A stretch of DNA of 64,000 nt, from positions 3,348,001 to 3,412,000 of the forward strand of contig OX337228.1 of the NCBI GenBank assembly GCA_946965045.2, written 5' to 3'. A program made the position numbers and the translations under genes. This DNA comes from Epithemia pelagica (Eukaryota > Bacillariophyta > Bacillariophyceae > Surirellales > Surirellaceae). Numbering within the stretch: position 1 is the stretch's first letter; every line of letters starts with the position of its first letter. Of this stretch, positions 20,449 to 31,307 are shown piece after piece. Below the pieces are notes generated by a model. It had not been told where the DNA came from. It worked only from the letters and a program-made list of their open reading frames with translations, and ran no database searches.

Positions 20449-22717
20449 TCACATCGTCTCGTGGCCCGGATCACGACCGGCCCACATTTCAGCTGCTGGA
20501 GGAGACGAAAGATCATCTTCATTCTGCACGGTGATAGTCCCGTCTTCGTCAGGACACGTGTGAGCTCGAATACATTTCAACCTGGGTAGGTCGCTTTGCA
20601 AATTCGAAAATCCACCAGGGCTATCCACACCATCACAGCCGTACAATCCCAAACTACGAAGATAGGGCAGTCCACCAAAAAAGCGAATCGCTGATGAGTT
20701 CACTCTTGTGTTGCTCAAATTCAGAATCTTGAGGTTGGTAAGCGCTGCTAGAGCAGCGGCTCCCCGATTGGATATTCTCTCGTTTTGGGACAAGTTTAAA
20801 GCTTTTAAGTTTTCAAGTGTTGCCAGCATTGTACATCCAAGGTCTCCGACACCTCCACCGCAGAGCTCCAATGATTCTAGCGAAGTGATCTTCGAAATGT
20901 GCCCGCAACCAGTATCTGTTATTCTCCCCGAGAAAATATCGAGCTCTTTTAAGTGTTTTGGAAGATGGCGGAGCCCCTCGTCAGAAATATCACGGCTATC
21001 AAGATTGAGGCTCCTGAGACAACTCAGAGCAGAAAGGTGCCTCAGTCCACTGTTAGTAATGTTGCAATAAAACAAAGACAAGTACTCAAGCTTCGCGAAT
21101 TTTGCAATATGAGACATCCCTATATCAGTCAAGTCAGTATCGGCCAGATCCAACAGCGTAAGATTGGGAACGGCGTTATTTTCCGCCAGGTGTCCAATTG
21201 CCAAATCTGACACCAGACAGGAGTCCAAGAAAAGCTCTTCCAGAGCTGGTAACTGGGTGAGCCGGAATATATGGGTGTCCCGGACACCAGAGAAGCTGAG
21301 TTCAAGTGAACGCAAACTATTGATTTTCCCTTGCCAGCTGCTACGTCTGGAACAGCCTCCGACATGTGAGATATTGAAGCCACTCTGTTGTGACGATAAT
21401 TTGAGCGAAAACTTACAGAATACCCGGACAGTACGACACATTCAACCTGGAGAGCTTATCTAATCGCTCAACAGCATTACCGAGCGTTGAACTTGAAATG
21501 CGAGAACATCCTGATATATCCAATTCCTGGAGTGCACCAAGGTGAGAGAGTTCTAATATACCTTCATCTGTGATGTTGCATCTCGCCAGTCGTAAAATCC
21601 GTAAGTTTGATGAACACTGAGCTTGCTTGGCGAGAGTTTTCAAAGCACGGTCTGACAACTGTCGACACCAACCTAGGCTAATCTCCTCGAGATCCTCCAG
21701 ACTTTCCAACATCTCGATACCTTCATCAGTTACTAGGTCGCACTGGCTGATGTCCAATATACAGAGGTTGTAAAGACAACTGAGCGCGGCCAAACCCTGA
21801 TCGGTCAGACACCGGCATCCATTTAGTGACAGGGCACTGATAGATATGAGATGTGAGATGTTGATCACTGCTTCATCGGTTAGCCGTCTACAATTCGACA
21901 AAGATAATGTATGCAGACGATGAGATGAGGCAAATGCCAACAGGCCACGGCCTTTGATAGAGTGACAATTGTCAAGCCTCGCAACTTCCAGGCTGTTTAA
22001 GTCGGTGAGATGCATCAAGCCATCATCAGTGAGTCTCAGCGAACCTCGCAAATCCAAGTGTGTCAAATTTGAAGTTGCTCTAGATGACAAAGAGTCCAAT
22101 GAGATGTTCGGACATGGTTTGACATTGTGCATCAACCCTCCAGCATTTCCGTCGATGAGGATACTTTTGCCAGGAAACCGATCAAACATTGAGTCATTTT
22201 CTCCGATCGACGTCTCTGGTCCACATGACTGTCCCATACAGACTGGGTTGCTCAATGACTCTGGAGCAAAAGACGACGCGACAAGTACTGACTTTTTATC
22301 ACACTGTTGTGATTGAAATGTCATGCCCTTCGGGCCATTGACGTGGTCAACAAATTCTCGGTGTTCATTTTCGAGCGACATCTCGGAGCAAACATGTCCT
22401 GCTGCATTCGCGAGTGGCGCTAGCCATGAGTCGCTAACACCACGGCTGTTTGCTAAAGAAAGCACTGAGAGCTCACAGTTACCCAGTGTACGAAGCGTCG
22501 CGGCACTGATTGCTGAGTGCTTCATCAAAGATCGTAGGATACAATCGACTACGTCTTGGGGCAATCGACGAGGGAGTTCACCATCCAGGAAAGGAAGGGA
22601 ACGGCATACCTCTTCAGTTGCTAGTTCAGCGAGGGTTTTAGGAGATCTTGTCGAATTTTCATTGAGTTCATAGTTGTCTTCTTTTGGATACAAGACGGCA
22701 ATTGACGTATCAGAGAA
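20449..22717 (-). CDS. Leucine-rich repeat protein, AMN1/F-box-LRR type
   Basis: A long series of ~24-26-residue cysteine-containing repeats of the form L..L.LS.CR.LTDE.. (for example HTLSLSNCRRLTDEAVINI, CILDISQCDLVTDEGIEML) of the RNI/AMN1 type, usually found in F-box partners and in scaffold proteins. The frame breaks at 21411-21416 (donor GTAAGT). Splicing to an acceptor at 21347, a 70-bp intron, restores a continuous repeat reading SYCPGIL-RSSWQGKINSLRSLEL; an acceptor 5 bp further on is an in-phase alternative. The 5' end is unresolved: the frame upstream has no ATG, and an acceptor CCCATCAG at 22718 suggests a further exon, perhaps around 22825-22890. I see no F-box. It is convergent with the phosphatase-GNAT gene, 118 bp apart. 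Confidence 0.72.
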
Positions 22718-23128
22718 CTGATGGGAACAAAAAAGATATAGAATGAGAGGATTCGTTTGTAACGACAATCACCAGCAACCATAGAGCGGGGATTACAAAA
22801 CTCACAGATGTAACTACAGAGTGGCGAAGAGAAGACTGAAGACCCCCTGACCCATCTGACGTCCAACTCTCGCATGAACCCTGGATTTGTAGGGGAAGGG
22901 GAAAAGGATGCAGAATTTAAGAATATCAAGAATTATAAAACTCCGTTGAGAAACCGAAATATGCGCTTTGACCCTTACACTGCTACCCTTTCTTTTGCGG
23001 GCTGTTGGTGAGCACCATTGTCTTTGATTCCGCTGATGAGATGAACAGGTTGTTCCCATCGTCTTCATTTGAGCAGTGTGTCGATTTTGGATGTCAAGAA
23101 ACATGCGAAGACACCGAGACGCTGGAAG

Positions 23129-23292
23129 CCCTAGCGGGGGGAACGAGGGTATATCTTATTATGTGTAAGGACCGCCATCTCTCTCTGACAACTTCCCATG
23201 CTCTTGCAGCGCACAGGACACGCCCTAGCGGGGGTGTTTCTGAGGTTGTAACTTCTAGCCAACATAAACACTCTTAGCCACCCCCGCTAGGG
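23129..23292. repeat. Three copies of a CCCTAGCGGGGG motif, two in perfect inverted orientation
   Basis: CCCTAGCGGGGGTG at 23223-23236 is perfectly inverted at 23279-23292, so a 14-bp stem encloses 42 nt. A further direct copy, CCCTAGCGGGGGG, lies at 23129-23141. The 70-bp unit looks like a tiny MITE or foldback; I could find no target duplication. The rest of the 22.7-23.5 kb gap shows no gene. Confidence 0.7.
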
Positions 23293-23551
23293 AGTGACCA
23301 TCTGACTCTATCAAGTTCATCAGAACCTTTTATTCCCCGTCTACAGTTGCGGCTGTGCCTCAATCTTAGTACCACGCTGGGGAAGAGCTACCTTGGATCA
23401 AACAAACAATTAACACCCTAGGTAGTCGAGGAAAATACTATCCGTACTAATGTCCTTGACAGGAGTAAGAGGGACATCCCAGATCCCAGATCAAACCTAG
23501 AGCCCGCCACATCGTTCTACTCCTACCTACTTCCAGATGAAGCAGAATGAC

Positions 23552-24264
23552 CTACCTTGCACCACCATAACGATCGCCGCTGCTGTAATGACTGGGTCCT
23601 CCACTTCCTGGATGGAATCCACTTCCTTCCCCTCGTCCAAATGCTCCTGCCCGTCCCGGAGGAGGGCCGCGTCCTCCACTTCCCATGGAACCCCGTCCAC
23701 CTGGCCCTCCATGGGAAGTACCTCGTCCACCGAAACCGCCTCGACGCTTCCGTTCTTCAGCCTTTCTGAGAATTGCAGCCGCCTGACCAACCGCTTGACC
23801 TACGCCTTCCGGTGGAGCCCCACCATGTTTTCTCCAGTGCTTAATACTGCATAGCGTCATAGAAATCCTGTTGGTGAGAACATATTCAGAGATTCTAGAA
23901 AGCATGTGACAGCACTCACCTGAAGAAGAAGGATCTCATTCCACACAAGATTTACGGCTACCATTACGTCGCGGTGGGATAATAAAACTTACCGTTTGAA
24001 CATGGGAGCACGTTGCAACATTTCAGGTAGAACAATAAATACAATTTCACATCCACGTACATATACCTGGCTGGATTTTCTTTTCACACCATTGCCATCC
24101 ACAATGACAGCATTTTTTATGTACAAATTCATCATGTCCTCCGCCTCAAAAAGAATACCTCGTATTAATTCGCCCTTTCTCGTTTCCACCTCAATAACAG
24201 CTCCTTCCGCATCATGCAATACTACGATCGGTATACCAACGCGATTATTCCCAACGACGGACAT
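23552..24264 (-). CDS. Small nuclear ribonucleoprotein SmD3
   Basis: Exon 1 (24264-23993) encodes the complete Sm fold: Sm1 motif VGIPIVVLHDAEGAVIEVET and GELIRGILFEAEDMMNL, then Sm2 QVYVRGCEIVFIVLPEML with the invariant VRG. An intron of 146 bp (23847-23992, GTAAGT...GCAG, phase 2) leads to exon 2 (23846-23552), encoding a Gly/Arg-rich tail (RGGFGGRGTSHGGPGG and related) ending GDRYGGAR. Joined length about 188 aa, longer than the human protein (126 aa), mainly because of the tail. SmD3 is part of the heptameric ring on spliceosomal snRNAs, and RG tails of this family are methylated and bind assembly factors. Start chosen at MSVVGNNRVG; the preceding frame has no ATG. Confidence 0.9.
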
Positions 24265-24534
24265 AATTTCAAAAAGCTCCAAGGAAAGAGAGAAGATAGC
24301 GACGTCTTCGATGCAACGGTGAAGAATGTTTTTTCTGTGTAACCTGCGACCTCCGACCCTACCTGAAGCGCTAGAATCTACCCTTCGTCGATCTTAGCTA
24401 CCCCTACTCGGTAGGGAGAGGGCAGAAGAGGGCATACCTTGGAAATAGGCAAGAGGGGAGTGATCATATCCATCTCTTTTTACTACCTAGGAGTACTAAA
24501 CAAGTGAAGAAAGTAACTTTTCACTATGAGATAT

Positions 24535-25650
24535 CTACGTGATCTTTCTGGGGTCCGATTTCACTAACGCAATTCTCTTTTTTTGAGGCGACCAACGACG
24601 AATATAAGCCTTCACTAGCGATCTCGCCCGAACTGGAAGACTCGATTCACGTCGTTCTTTTTTAGGGCCGGCCTCATGCGGAGGTTGCTTGGTGGGAGCG
24701 GTTGTTGGTGTCGGCGACAGGCTTCCTGTTGCACACGAATACTTGCTTGGGGAACGTCCAGTCGAGGTTACCATTGAAACGCGATCCCATCCAAGACTGG
24801 AAATGTCATCACCAACCGAGCTTCCATTTGATCTGGGAATGTTCCGAGATCCAGGATGCGCCAAGCCAGATACTCTTGCATCGATTTCCAGTGGAACTTC
24901 GGATCGGGAGGGCATCGATGCCTGTTCATTAAGCTCGATTACCGCACGAGGAGAAGACGAATGTCCTTTATCTTTCTTTTTCTGGAGACCAACCTTCTGC
25001 TCCCTCTGTCGTGCTGAGACCTTTTGTAGTAGGTCAGTGATACGCCTGTCCAGCATGTGGTGATGCAAAGCATAATCGAGTGGCGTACAACCATTCGCAT
25101 CAGCCATGTCCACTGCTTGAGGGTATGCGTCAAGAAGAAGAATGATAGTATCAAACTTATTCTCTGACTCCGCTCTCCCAGGCATGAACGTATGGCAACA
25201 AGCCCAGTGGAGTGGAAGGCGATCCATGTCGTCTCGTGTTAATGCAGGGACAACCAGCGAGACACCAGAGAGAAGTCTCCGAATTATTTGAAAGGAACAG
25301 TTGAAAGCAGCAGCGATGTGAAGAGGAGTTCGTCCTTTCGAATCAAGGGCCTCTTCTGGGACATGGCTAAAATCTGCCGTGCATAGGAGGATGCTTTCCA
25401 CCAACGAGAGGGGCGGTCGATATGGAAGGACAAAATGTAGTGGACCTTGCTCGTACATATCCTTGTAAAGCCATCTTACTTTGCTCTGGCTGTATGACGG
25501 CCCAGACTCAAGACGAAACTGAATTTGGTTGAAGGCATTCGCTTGCACCAGAGCACGGAAACTTTCGTCGGGGATGCCTCGGAAAAAACGGTGCAAAAAG
25601 CGAATGATTCCGCGCCTGCGTGGCACAGGCAAGCAACAAACGGTTGACAT
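24535..25650 (-). CDS. Ankyrin-repeat protein
   Basis: 371 aa from the ATG of MSTVCCLPVP. Ankyrin repeats occupy roughly residues 105-215: DSKGRTPLHIAAAFNCSFQI, DDMDRLPLHWACC and DANGCTPLDYALHHHM. The N-terminal ~95 residues are unrecognised; the C-terminal ~150 residues are Ser/Pro/Lys-rich and probably disordered, ending in a basic KKRIALVKSDPRK segment. Proteins of this layout are abundant in diatoms and usually mediate protein contacts; no enzymatic domain is visible. The frame before the chosen ATG is open but lacks another ATG, so an upstream exon cannot be excluded. Confidence 0.75.
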   Translation of the reverse strand: MSTVCCLPVPRRRGIIRFLHRFFRGIPDESFRALVQANAFNQIQFRLESGPSYSQSKVRWLYKDMYEQGPLHFVLPYRPPLSLVESILLCTADFSHVPEEALDSKGRTPLHIAAAFNCSFQIIRRLLSGVSLVVPALTRDDMDRLPLHWACCHTFMPGRAESENKFDTIILLLDAYPQAVDMADANGCTPLDYALHHHMLDRRITDLLQKVSARQREQKVGLQKKKDKGHSSSPRAVIELNEQASMPSRSEVPLEIDARVSGLAHPGSRNIPRSNGSSVGDDISSLGWDRVSMVTSTGRSPSKYSCATGSLSPTPTTAPTKQPPHEAGPKKERRESSLPVRARSLVKAYIRRWSPQKKRIALVKSDPRKIT

Positions 25651-26145
25651 ATCGATAGCTGAAGCTGGTACGCTCCGCAATGAAGCGGATGCAAAGCATC
25701 AACTTGATCAGGTTGCGCGAATTCTTTGAGGGCAGCCCGTTGTTGACAGAAGATTGGACCCTACGATCGCAGGTGCTGTGTGGTTGTCGGTTCCTCTAAA
25801 ATGCCTTGTCGAGAAAAACTGAGAGGGAGACAAGGAACGATGGGTTCGTGCATACGCTTCTTTTGGGTGTTTTTCATCCTACTTTTTTACCCCATTACAC
25901 TCCATCAGAACTTACTTCTTACTACTGAACACTGAGCGTACTAAGTCTTTCCATACGAGTATATATGATAGGATAGTGCATACTTCATAGGGAGTAAGAT
26001 TTTCGATTTTATTTACCAAGAAATTCCGTTAAAAATCCTGGGCTTGGAATTTTTTTCAACCGTACTGAGAGCAGACAGGCTACCTGCGTGGAAAAACGTA
26101 AGAGGTTAACACATCACAACTCAACGATCAATCGAAACGACGACA
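25651..26145. other. Intergenic region with a fragment resembling the nearby mobile-element hairpin
   Basis: No gene seen. CATAGGGAGTAAG at 25986-25998 resembles the arm of the hairpin at 27172-27344 (CATAGGGAGTT) and the terminal sequence beside it, so it may be a solo remnant. Confidence 0.3.
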
Positions 26146-26544
26146 ATGAGACCAGCAATATGGACAATGAACTTTACAAGCAACGTGAAAAGATCATTAC
26201 CCCTAACCCCTAGAATTAGAGCATTGTCTTCAAGCCACAGCGGAGGGCACAGCGGAGGATCAAAATGGTCAATCGGAACGGAATGGAGAAAAATGCAGCT
26301 CGATCGGATTGAGGGCAGATTCACCAAACGTGATACCCAAGTAATCTACCCTGCTCCTCCAAAAATAACTGATGAGGAGAACCTCCAGCCGCACTGGAAG
26401 AATATGGAATCACGAGTGACTAATCGAAAACCGTCATCCCATGAAGGAAAAGCATCAGGACGCAAGAATTTGAAGAAAACAGACGAGGAAATGTGGTTAC
26501 AGGAGGGACTGTATGATCATCCCATCGATGATTCTAAATCATGA
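26146..26544 (+). CDS. Small basic protein, 132 aa
   Basis: Single-exon frame from ATG 26146. The first ~35 residues are Arg/Ser-rich and lack acids before residue 40 (NFTSNVKRSLPLTPRIRALS), like a mitochondrial presequence. The remainder is hydrophilic, with a conserved-looking segment LQPHWKNMESRV and an acidic/Trp end DEEMWLQEGLYD. No membrane segment or catalytic motif. Length and layout suit a small mitochondrial protein (inference); I do not recognise it. Confidence 0.5.
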   Translation: MRPAIWTMNFTSNVKRSLPLTPRIRALSSSHSGGHSGGSKWSIGTEWRKMQLDRIEGRFTKRDTQVIYPAPPKITDEENLQPHWKNMESRVTNRKPSSHEGKASGRKNLKKTDEEMWLQEGLYDHPIDDSKS

Positions 26545-26595
26545 ATGTAGACAATCAAGCAGACATGAGTGATCGGCGTGGCAGATTATGTACTT

Positions 26596-27167
26596 CTAGA
26601 CTAGTCCTTCCGCGTCTGCCCTTTGACTGCATGTCTTAGTTGTCGGGCGATCTTGTCGTCTGTGACGTGCTGCCTTCCTCAAGCTGTGTTCGAGTCGTCG
26701 AAGACTTCGTCGAGCACTTTCATACCCTGGATCATCCCATGGAGTTCCGATTCTACCATAGATCTTGTCTCCCCTGGAATAACAAGACCAAGCATTCTCT
26801 AAGTCACCTTTCACCTCGCGAACCATGCCGATATTGCACAAGCTGTTCGCTACTTCCTCGTGGTCGTCGCCATACAATTTTTGGTAGATCTGCAGGCTAC
26901 CCTTAAAGCTGACCACCGCTGATTTTATGTGCGCTGTTGAAAACTGAACAAACCCAAGTAGATCCAACGCCTGTGCAACGAAAGCATGAGTCTCGCCAAA
27001 CGCGTCTCTCGCGGATCGCCACGCTTCACTTAAAACGCTCATGGCAGCATCCCATTTCTTCAACTGAACCTCGACACGTCCAATGTTAAACAAACAGTTG
27101 GCGTAGAGCGCCATGTTCTTAAGGAGACCATTATGCTCACACAAATTCTCCAGAGCATGTTTGTAGT
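26596..27167 (-). pseudogene. C-terminal part of a TPR protein split by an insertion
   Basis: Encodes tetratricopeptide units of the kinesin-light-chain-like type: LFNIGRVEVQLKKWDAAMSV, VAQALDLLGFVQFSTAHI and VANSLCNIGMVREVKGDLENA, followed by a basic tail. Reading back from the insertion point, the peptide YYKHALENLCEHNG continues the repeat that the other gene half (31308-32233) leaves unfinished at HEESLDY. The target repeat TAGTA is at 27163-27167. It has no own start codon near the break. TPR arrays mediate protein-protein binding; the intact gene's role is unknown. Confidence 0.8.
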
Positions 27168-27171
27168 ATTA

Positions 27172-27344
27172 AGAACTCCCTATGTCTAGTCCCTTTTGAG
27201 GAGGGTCGCCCGGCGCGGAGGGTAGAATGACGAGGAGGGAACACGTCGAGGAGGGCGCATGCCCGTCGAGAAGTGTTCCCGACGAGGAATTCTCCCGACA
27301 AGTAGGGCGCCCGACGAGAAGGGACGGCCAGGCATAGGGAGTTC
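27172..27344. repeat. 173-bp imperfect hairpin at the left end of the element
   Basis: Arms start GAACTCCCTATG (27172-27183) and end CATAGGGAGTTC (27333-27344), perfectly inverted for 12 bp and then imperfectly for ~80 bp. The interior is built from repeats of CGACGAG/CGTCGAGG with GGG blocks. The terminal ACTCCCTAT is shared with the adjacent element end at 27353-27361, which suggests a nested or duplicated terminus. Confidence 0.7.
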
Positions 27345-27351
27345 ATAAACT

Positions 27352-27387
27352 TACTCCCTATCAGACTATGAAAGTAGTGAGTCTCAC
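27352..27387. repeat. Left inverted terminal sequence of the recombinase element
   Basis: Pairs in inverted orientation with 31273-31307; about 30 of 36 positions agree, with a 21-bp uninterrupted core around TCAGACTATGAAAGTAGT. Confidence 0.75.
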
Positions 27388-27609
27388 CCGGGTCCATTTA
27401 ACAAACTAGACATTACCAGAAATGTCGCTGAGACAGCCTACGACAGGGGCACTAGTAGCAAGATTTCAAACCATCCGTTGTGACTATTACTTAGGCCCCC
27501 CGATCTCGTCGACGTTCCTTCCCTCTCGTTCTCGAAAATCAGGAAGGAAGGAAGACCATGAGATTGTGCTTTCGACGGCTCCATCCTACCTAAACCAGTG
27601 TTTTGAACC

Positions 27610-27822
27610 ATGAATGTTATAGACTTAGTAACTAGTAGTGAGGAGAATGACTCATCCAGCTCGTCGGATTCCTCCACCTCGATGATGTTCCTCTTCGAGG
27701 ATGACAACATGTGGAACTGGAACCACGAGTACGTTCCGAGGGTCCTCGAGTGCACTGGAGAGTCTGAGGAGCACAGTCTCTCCAGTGACCCTTGGATCCT
27801 CGAAAAGGGCTATCGATGGTAA
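27610..27822 (+). CDS. Short acidic Ser-rich frame, possible first exon of the recombinase gene
   Basis: An ATG-initiated frame with an acidic, Ser/Asp-rich N-terminus (SSEENDSSSSSDSS) followed by FLFEDDNMWNWNHEY. A strong donor, GTAAGT, lies at 27819. It can join in phase to an acceptor at 28000, which would add ~70 residues to the recombinase. Alternatively it is an independent 70-aa peptide ending at 27822. The acceptor is weak in pyrimidines, so I leave the two possibilities open. Confidence 0.35.
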   Translation: MNVIDLVTSSEENDSSSSSDSSTSMMFLFEDDNMWNWNHEYVPRVLECTGESEEHSLSSDPWILEKGYRW

Positions 27823-27986
27823 GTTTTTTGTTTGATTGTTGCATTGTTGAGGCTGTTTGATGGCCGGGAAGATGATTTTTGGCCATGGTGGTCTTCCTTT
27901 TCCGTCGATTTCTTCCTGGTCGCACTTAGCGTTTCCAGGCTCAACGGATTTGAATCCTTCTCTCACTTGTCACTTTTCCTCGGATT

Positions 27987-30873
27987 ATGAAATTGAAAAG
28001 CACCACTGTGAGGAAGACCATGATGAAGACTCGACAGACGACCCGCCGAGCCGCAGCGGCGGCAACCACTACCACATCGGAGAAGGAGAACATCACACCT
28101 CCGCCGACGACGACGATTGCGGGCAACAAACGGCCCTCGTGTGCAACGGAAGGTGTGGATGACCCTTCCACCTCCATTCCTCTCTCGATCAGCATTGCTC
28201 GACCAGAACAAGGGTAAGTCTGTTGATTGTTGCTTGGTGGCTTCTTGATTGTTGCATCGATTTCGTTCTTTGCTAACTCGTTGATTGTTTTGTTGTTCAC
28301 AGGGGACGCCGCCCTCCGTTGGAGCCACGACCTGGTGTTCATCCCAACCTTCCCGAAGCTGCCGCGGCTTCCACCAACACAACCGGAACCCAACAACCCA
28401 ACTCGTTGGCCACCAGGTATGTTGATTGTCGCGTTCATCATTGTTGGTTTGCTCGTTGTTTGTTGCGTGTCATGTTGCATTCGTTCTGCTCTAACCGGTT
28501 GATTGTTTTGTGTCAGGAACGAAGAGCCTACCACCGTTGTTGTGGATTCTCTTCCTGACATGGTGAGCTCTCCCATGCGTCAGGTCATGGAGCTCCGACT
28601 GTCCTCCCACCTGATTCCTCCATCGTTGGACGTCATCGCCGCTGCTTTTTCGTCGCGGACCGATCTGGTCGTCGACGAGGCGACCAACAAGATCATGATG
28701 GTGCACCAGACCTCCAATACCGTGCCCAGTCTCCACGACCGCCCGAACGACCTTGCCGCTCTTTCGCGCTATGCCTTGTTGTCCAAGGATGCGCTCGGCC
28801 CGAACACTGGGACTCTTCGCAACTCGTCGCTGAACACCAAGAGCTACGAACGGGAAAAGAAGCAGAACTTCAAACGCTTCCTTCAGACTCTTCAGCAACA
28901 CCACGAACTGGACATCCTGGTCCACCTCTTGCCCGATCCGACGAACCCCAAGAAGTTTACTCTTCGTTTCTTCCTCTTGCTCCGAGGAACGAAGATTCCC
29001 GAGAAGGAAAATACCCTGAACCTGGCAATGTCGCTTTTTGTGAGTACTTTGAAAACGAAAAAAGGCAAGGTGTACCAACCTGCTGTGATCAAGAAGTTTG
29101 TTGATCAATGCTTTGCCGTCTTTCGAAGCAACGGTATTGAGTACTCTGTACCTGATTTGCGTTCGACGAAAGGATCTTTTTTGGCACAGTGCGCGGACAT
29201 CTTTCGGGTGGAAGCCGAAAAAGATCCAGACTATGGACGTCGTCCGAACAAGGCGATGGTTTGTATGAACGACGAAGAACTTTTCCGAACGCAAGCCGAT
29301 CCTCCGATTGACTGGATCAACATCCCCGAAGACTGTCTACGTTGTGTGGTCTACAAGGTTTCTCGCCTGACTGGAACGCGTGGTGGGGAGGTCAGTCGCT
29401 ACTTGTTGTCGTTGATTGTTATTGAAACGTCTCTCACTCATTCGTGTTTTATTTGTAGACCTACTTATTGAAAGCGGACGAAGTGATTCACATTCCGGCC
29501 CTGCCGGATTCCTACGGTGAAGAATTGGCTGGGTTGCCGGCATTCCAACTGAAGGAATGCGACCGAGAGAAGACGTCGGGTCTGACTTTGGCGAAGCCGA
29601 CTCTTCGTGATGACGAAGATCTCGTAGTAAATCTTATTGTAGACGATCCGAACGACGAGTGGAGTACCTACAAACTCCTGAAGCACTGGATTGATCGCGG
29701 ATTGCCGAGAGGATGGAGAGGCCCGCTCTTTCTCAATATTGCTTCGCAGAAAGAGCGCGAGTCTCGTCCTCGCGGGGACGACTGGTGGGCTGGTACAAAG
29801 ATGGTTCCGGACACAAGCAAGGCTGCCAAAGAAGAATACGAGAAAGCCCGAAAGTTAGGTCACAACGTCACTCCCCCCATGCGTCCGTCTGGTCAGTTGG
29901 GCAAGAACTGGGCCAATCAAAACGCGAAGATCTTGTTCCGGAGGTGCGGCCACGAACAGTGGCAGAAGGCCACTTCCCGCACTGGTCGTCGTACTGGTAT
30001 CTCAAACGTGGCAGAATCCGGAGTTCCTCAATTTTTGGTGAACAAGTTCGGACGGCACAAAACGGATCGTGCCAGCTTCAAGTACCAGGAGTTTACGTCG
30101 TCGACGTTCTCCAAGGCCGTCAAGGCCAACTGGTACAAAGGGTCTTCCACCTTGCCCACATCTCCAACTGGTAAGTACTTTTGTTTGATTGTTGCTTGTT
30201 GCGATTTGTGTCTAACTCGTTCTTCTTTGTTTCTTCAGTTGCCAAGAAACAGAATTCTGTCGATGCAACAGAATCTGCCGTTGCAACCCCCGCCACCAAC
30301 GCCATCGAGCCACACAAATCAACGCCGCCACCGAATTGTGATACATTGAATGCAACTGGTTTGGAGGCCGATTCGAAACCGACTGCTAAAGCGATTCCGC
30401 CTCTGCTGGAAAATTCACCGTTCTCTTCATCGGCTTTGCCATCTTCGTCTGTGTCTCCCAAACCGAAGGTACAGCCACAGGCTGTCAATGGCGCTCCTTC
30501 GTATGGTTTTGTTACGCAACAACCCGGTCAGGTGATTTTACAACAACCTCAGCCAATGATGATGCAGCCTCAGCAGCCGTACATGATGCAACAACAATTT
30601 TGCCAACCCCCCTTTCCGATGCAACAGCAACCCATGATGGCCCAATCCATTTTCCCTTATGGCATGAATGGTATGATGCCCATGAATACCATGCCCATGA
30701 ACACCATGCCCATGAACAGCACGCCCATGAATAACATGCCCATGAATGGCTTGGTTGCCCCTATGACCATGACGATGCAACCCAACATGGCTCATCAACA
30801 GCCTTTCCAGTTCATGGGCCAATCTCCCATGGATGCTTCTTCATCCAACCATGAAAAGAAGAAGAAGGATTGA
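27987..30873 (+). CDS. Crypton-like tyrosine recombinase, five exons
   Basis: Exons 27987-28213, 28303-28416, 28517-29390, 29459-30170 and 30239-30873; the four introns (68-100 bp) have clean GT-AG ends and compatible phases, giving about 853 aa. The first ~110 residues are Thr/Pro/Ser-rich. A helical core-binding region precedes the catalytic domain, which has VSRLTGTRGGE with the first catalytic Arg (29379-29381). The second box is SRTGRRTGISN, where the usual His of HxxR appears as Arg. GRHK follows near 30050, and a Tyr near 30082 (SFKYQEF) is the likely nucleophile. The last exon encodes a Gln/Met-rich tail with five MPMN repeats (15-bp units, 30676-30750). A further intron-like stretch (30907-30973) sits in the 3' region. 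The enzyme would catalyse site-specific cut-and-paste of the element. N-terminal start uncertain (27987 or 28020). Confidence 0.8.
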
Positions 30874-31272
30874 TCAATGAAAGAAACCTGAGTAGTGGTT
30901 TGATTGGTGAGTCTCATCCTGTTTTTGTTTGTTTGTGTTACGTTTTCCTCAACTTTGTGCTTCTGTTCCACAGGCAGTCTTCCATTCGTCCACGGTAGTC
31001 ACTACTACTGTAAGTAGCTGCTACACACTCTTCTCTGATTGATTGTTGCATTTCCCATTCTCACACAATCTTTCTTCTTCTTCATTTTCCTTTGCCTCTG
31101 CTTTGGTCGTTCTGTTTCCTTTCTCGTTCCGTTGGTTTCGTCGTGTCGGTTTTTCATGGTGCCCTTTTCTTCCTTGGTTGGCTCGCCCCGCTCGTTTTCG
31201 CGCGATTCGCACGAATTTTTGGTAATTACTACTTCCCGCTCCTACAATAATATCGTACTCTAGTATAAAAAT

Positions 31273-31307
31273 GTGAGACGAACTACTTTCATAGTCTGAT
31301 ATGGGGT
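31273..31307. repeat. Right inverted terminal sequence of the recombinase element
   Basis: Counterpart of 27352-27387, immediately followed by the TAGTA direct repeat (31308-31312) and the TPR gene. Confidence 0.75.

Larger units (their letters stand above)
27168..31307 (+). mobile_element. Crypton-like tyrosine-recombinase element with inverted ends, inserted in a TPR gene
   Basis: A 4,140-bp insertion bounded by TAGTA at 27163-27167 and 31308-31312; removing it and one TAGTA rejoins the TPR frame exactly. It carries a multi-exon tyrosine recombinase. The right end (31273-31307) is inverted relative to 27352-27387, sharing ATCAGACTATGAAAGTAGT and then GTCTCAC; between the left TAGTA and 27352 sits a 173-bp hairpin. 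Cryptons as described use a tyrosine recombinase and lack terminal inverted repeats, so the class name is provisional. Confidence 0.75.

Noticed and set aside
21383-21416. 34-bp intron in the LRR gene
   Set aside because: In phase, but much shorter than every other intron here; the 70-bp alternative also restores the repeat.
23005-23277. 90-codon plus-strand frame
   Set aside because: Runs through the CCCTAGCGGGGG repeats and has no conserved-looking composition.
28491-29294. 267-codon minus-strand frame across the recombinase exons
   Set aside because: Mirror of coding sequence with biased composition; the plus strand has splice signals and catalytic motifs.
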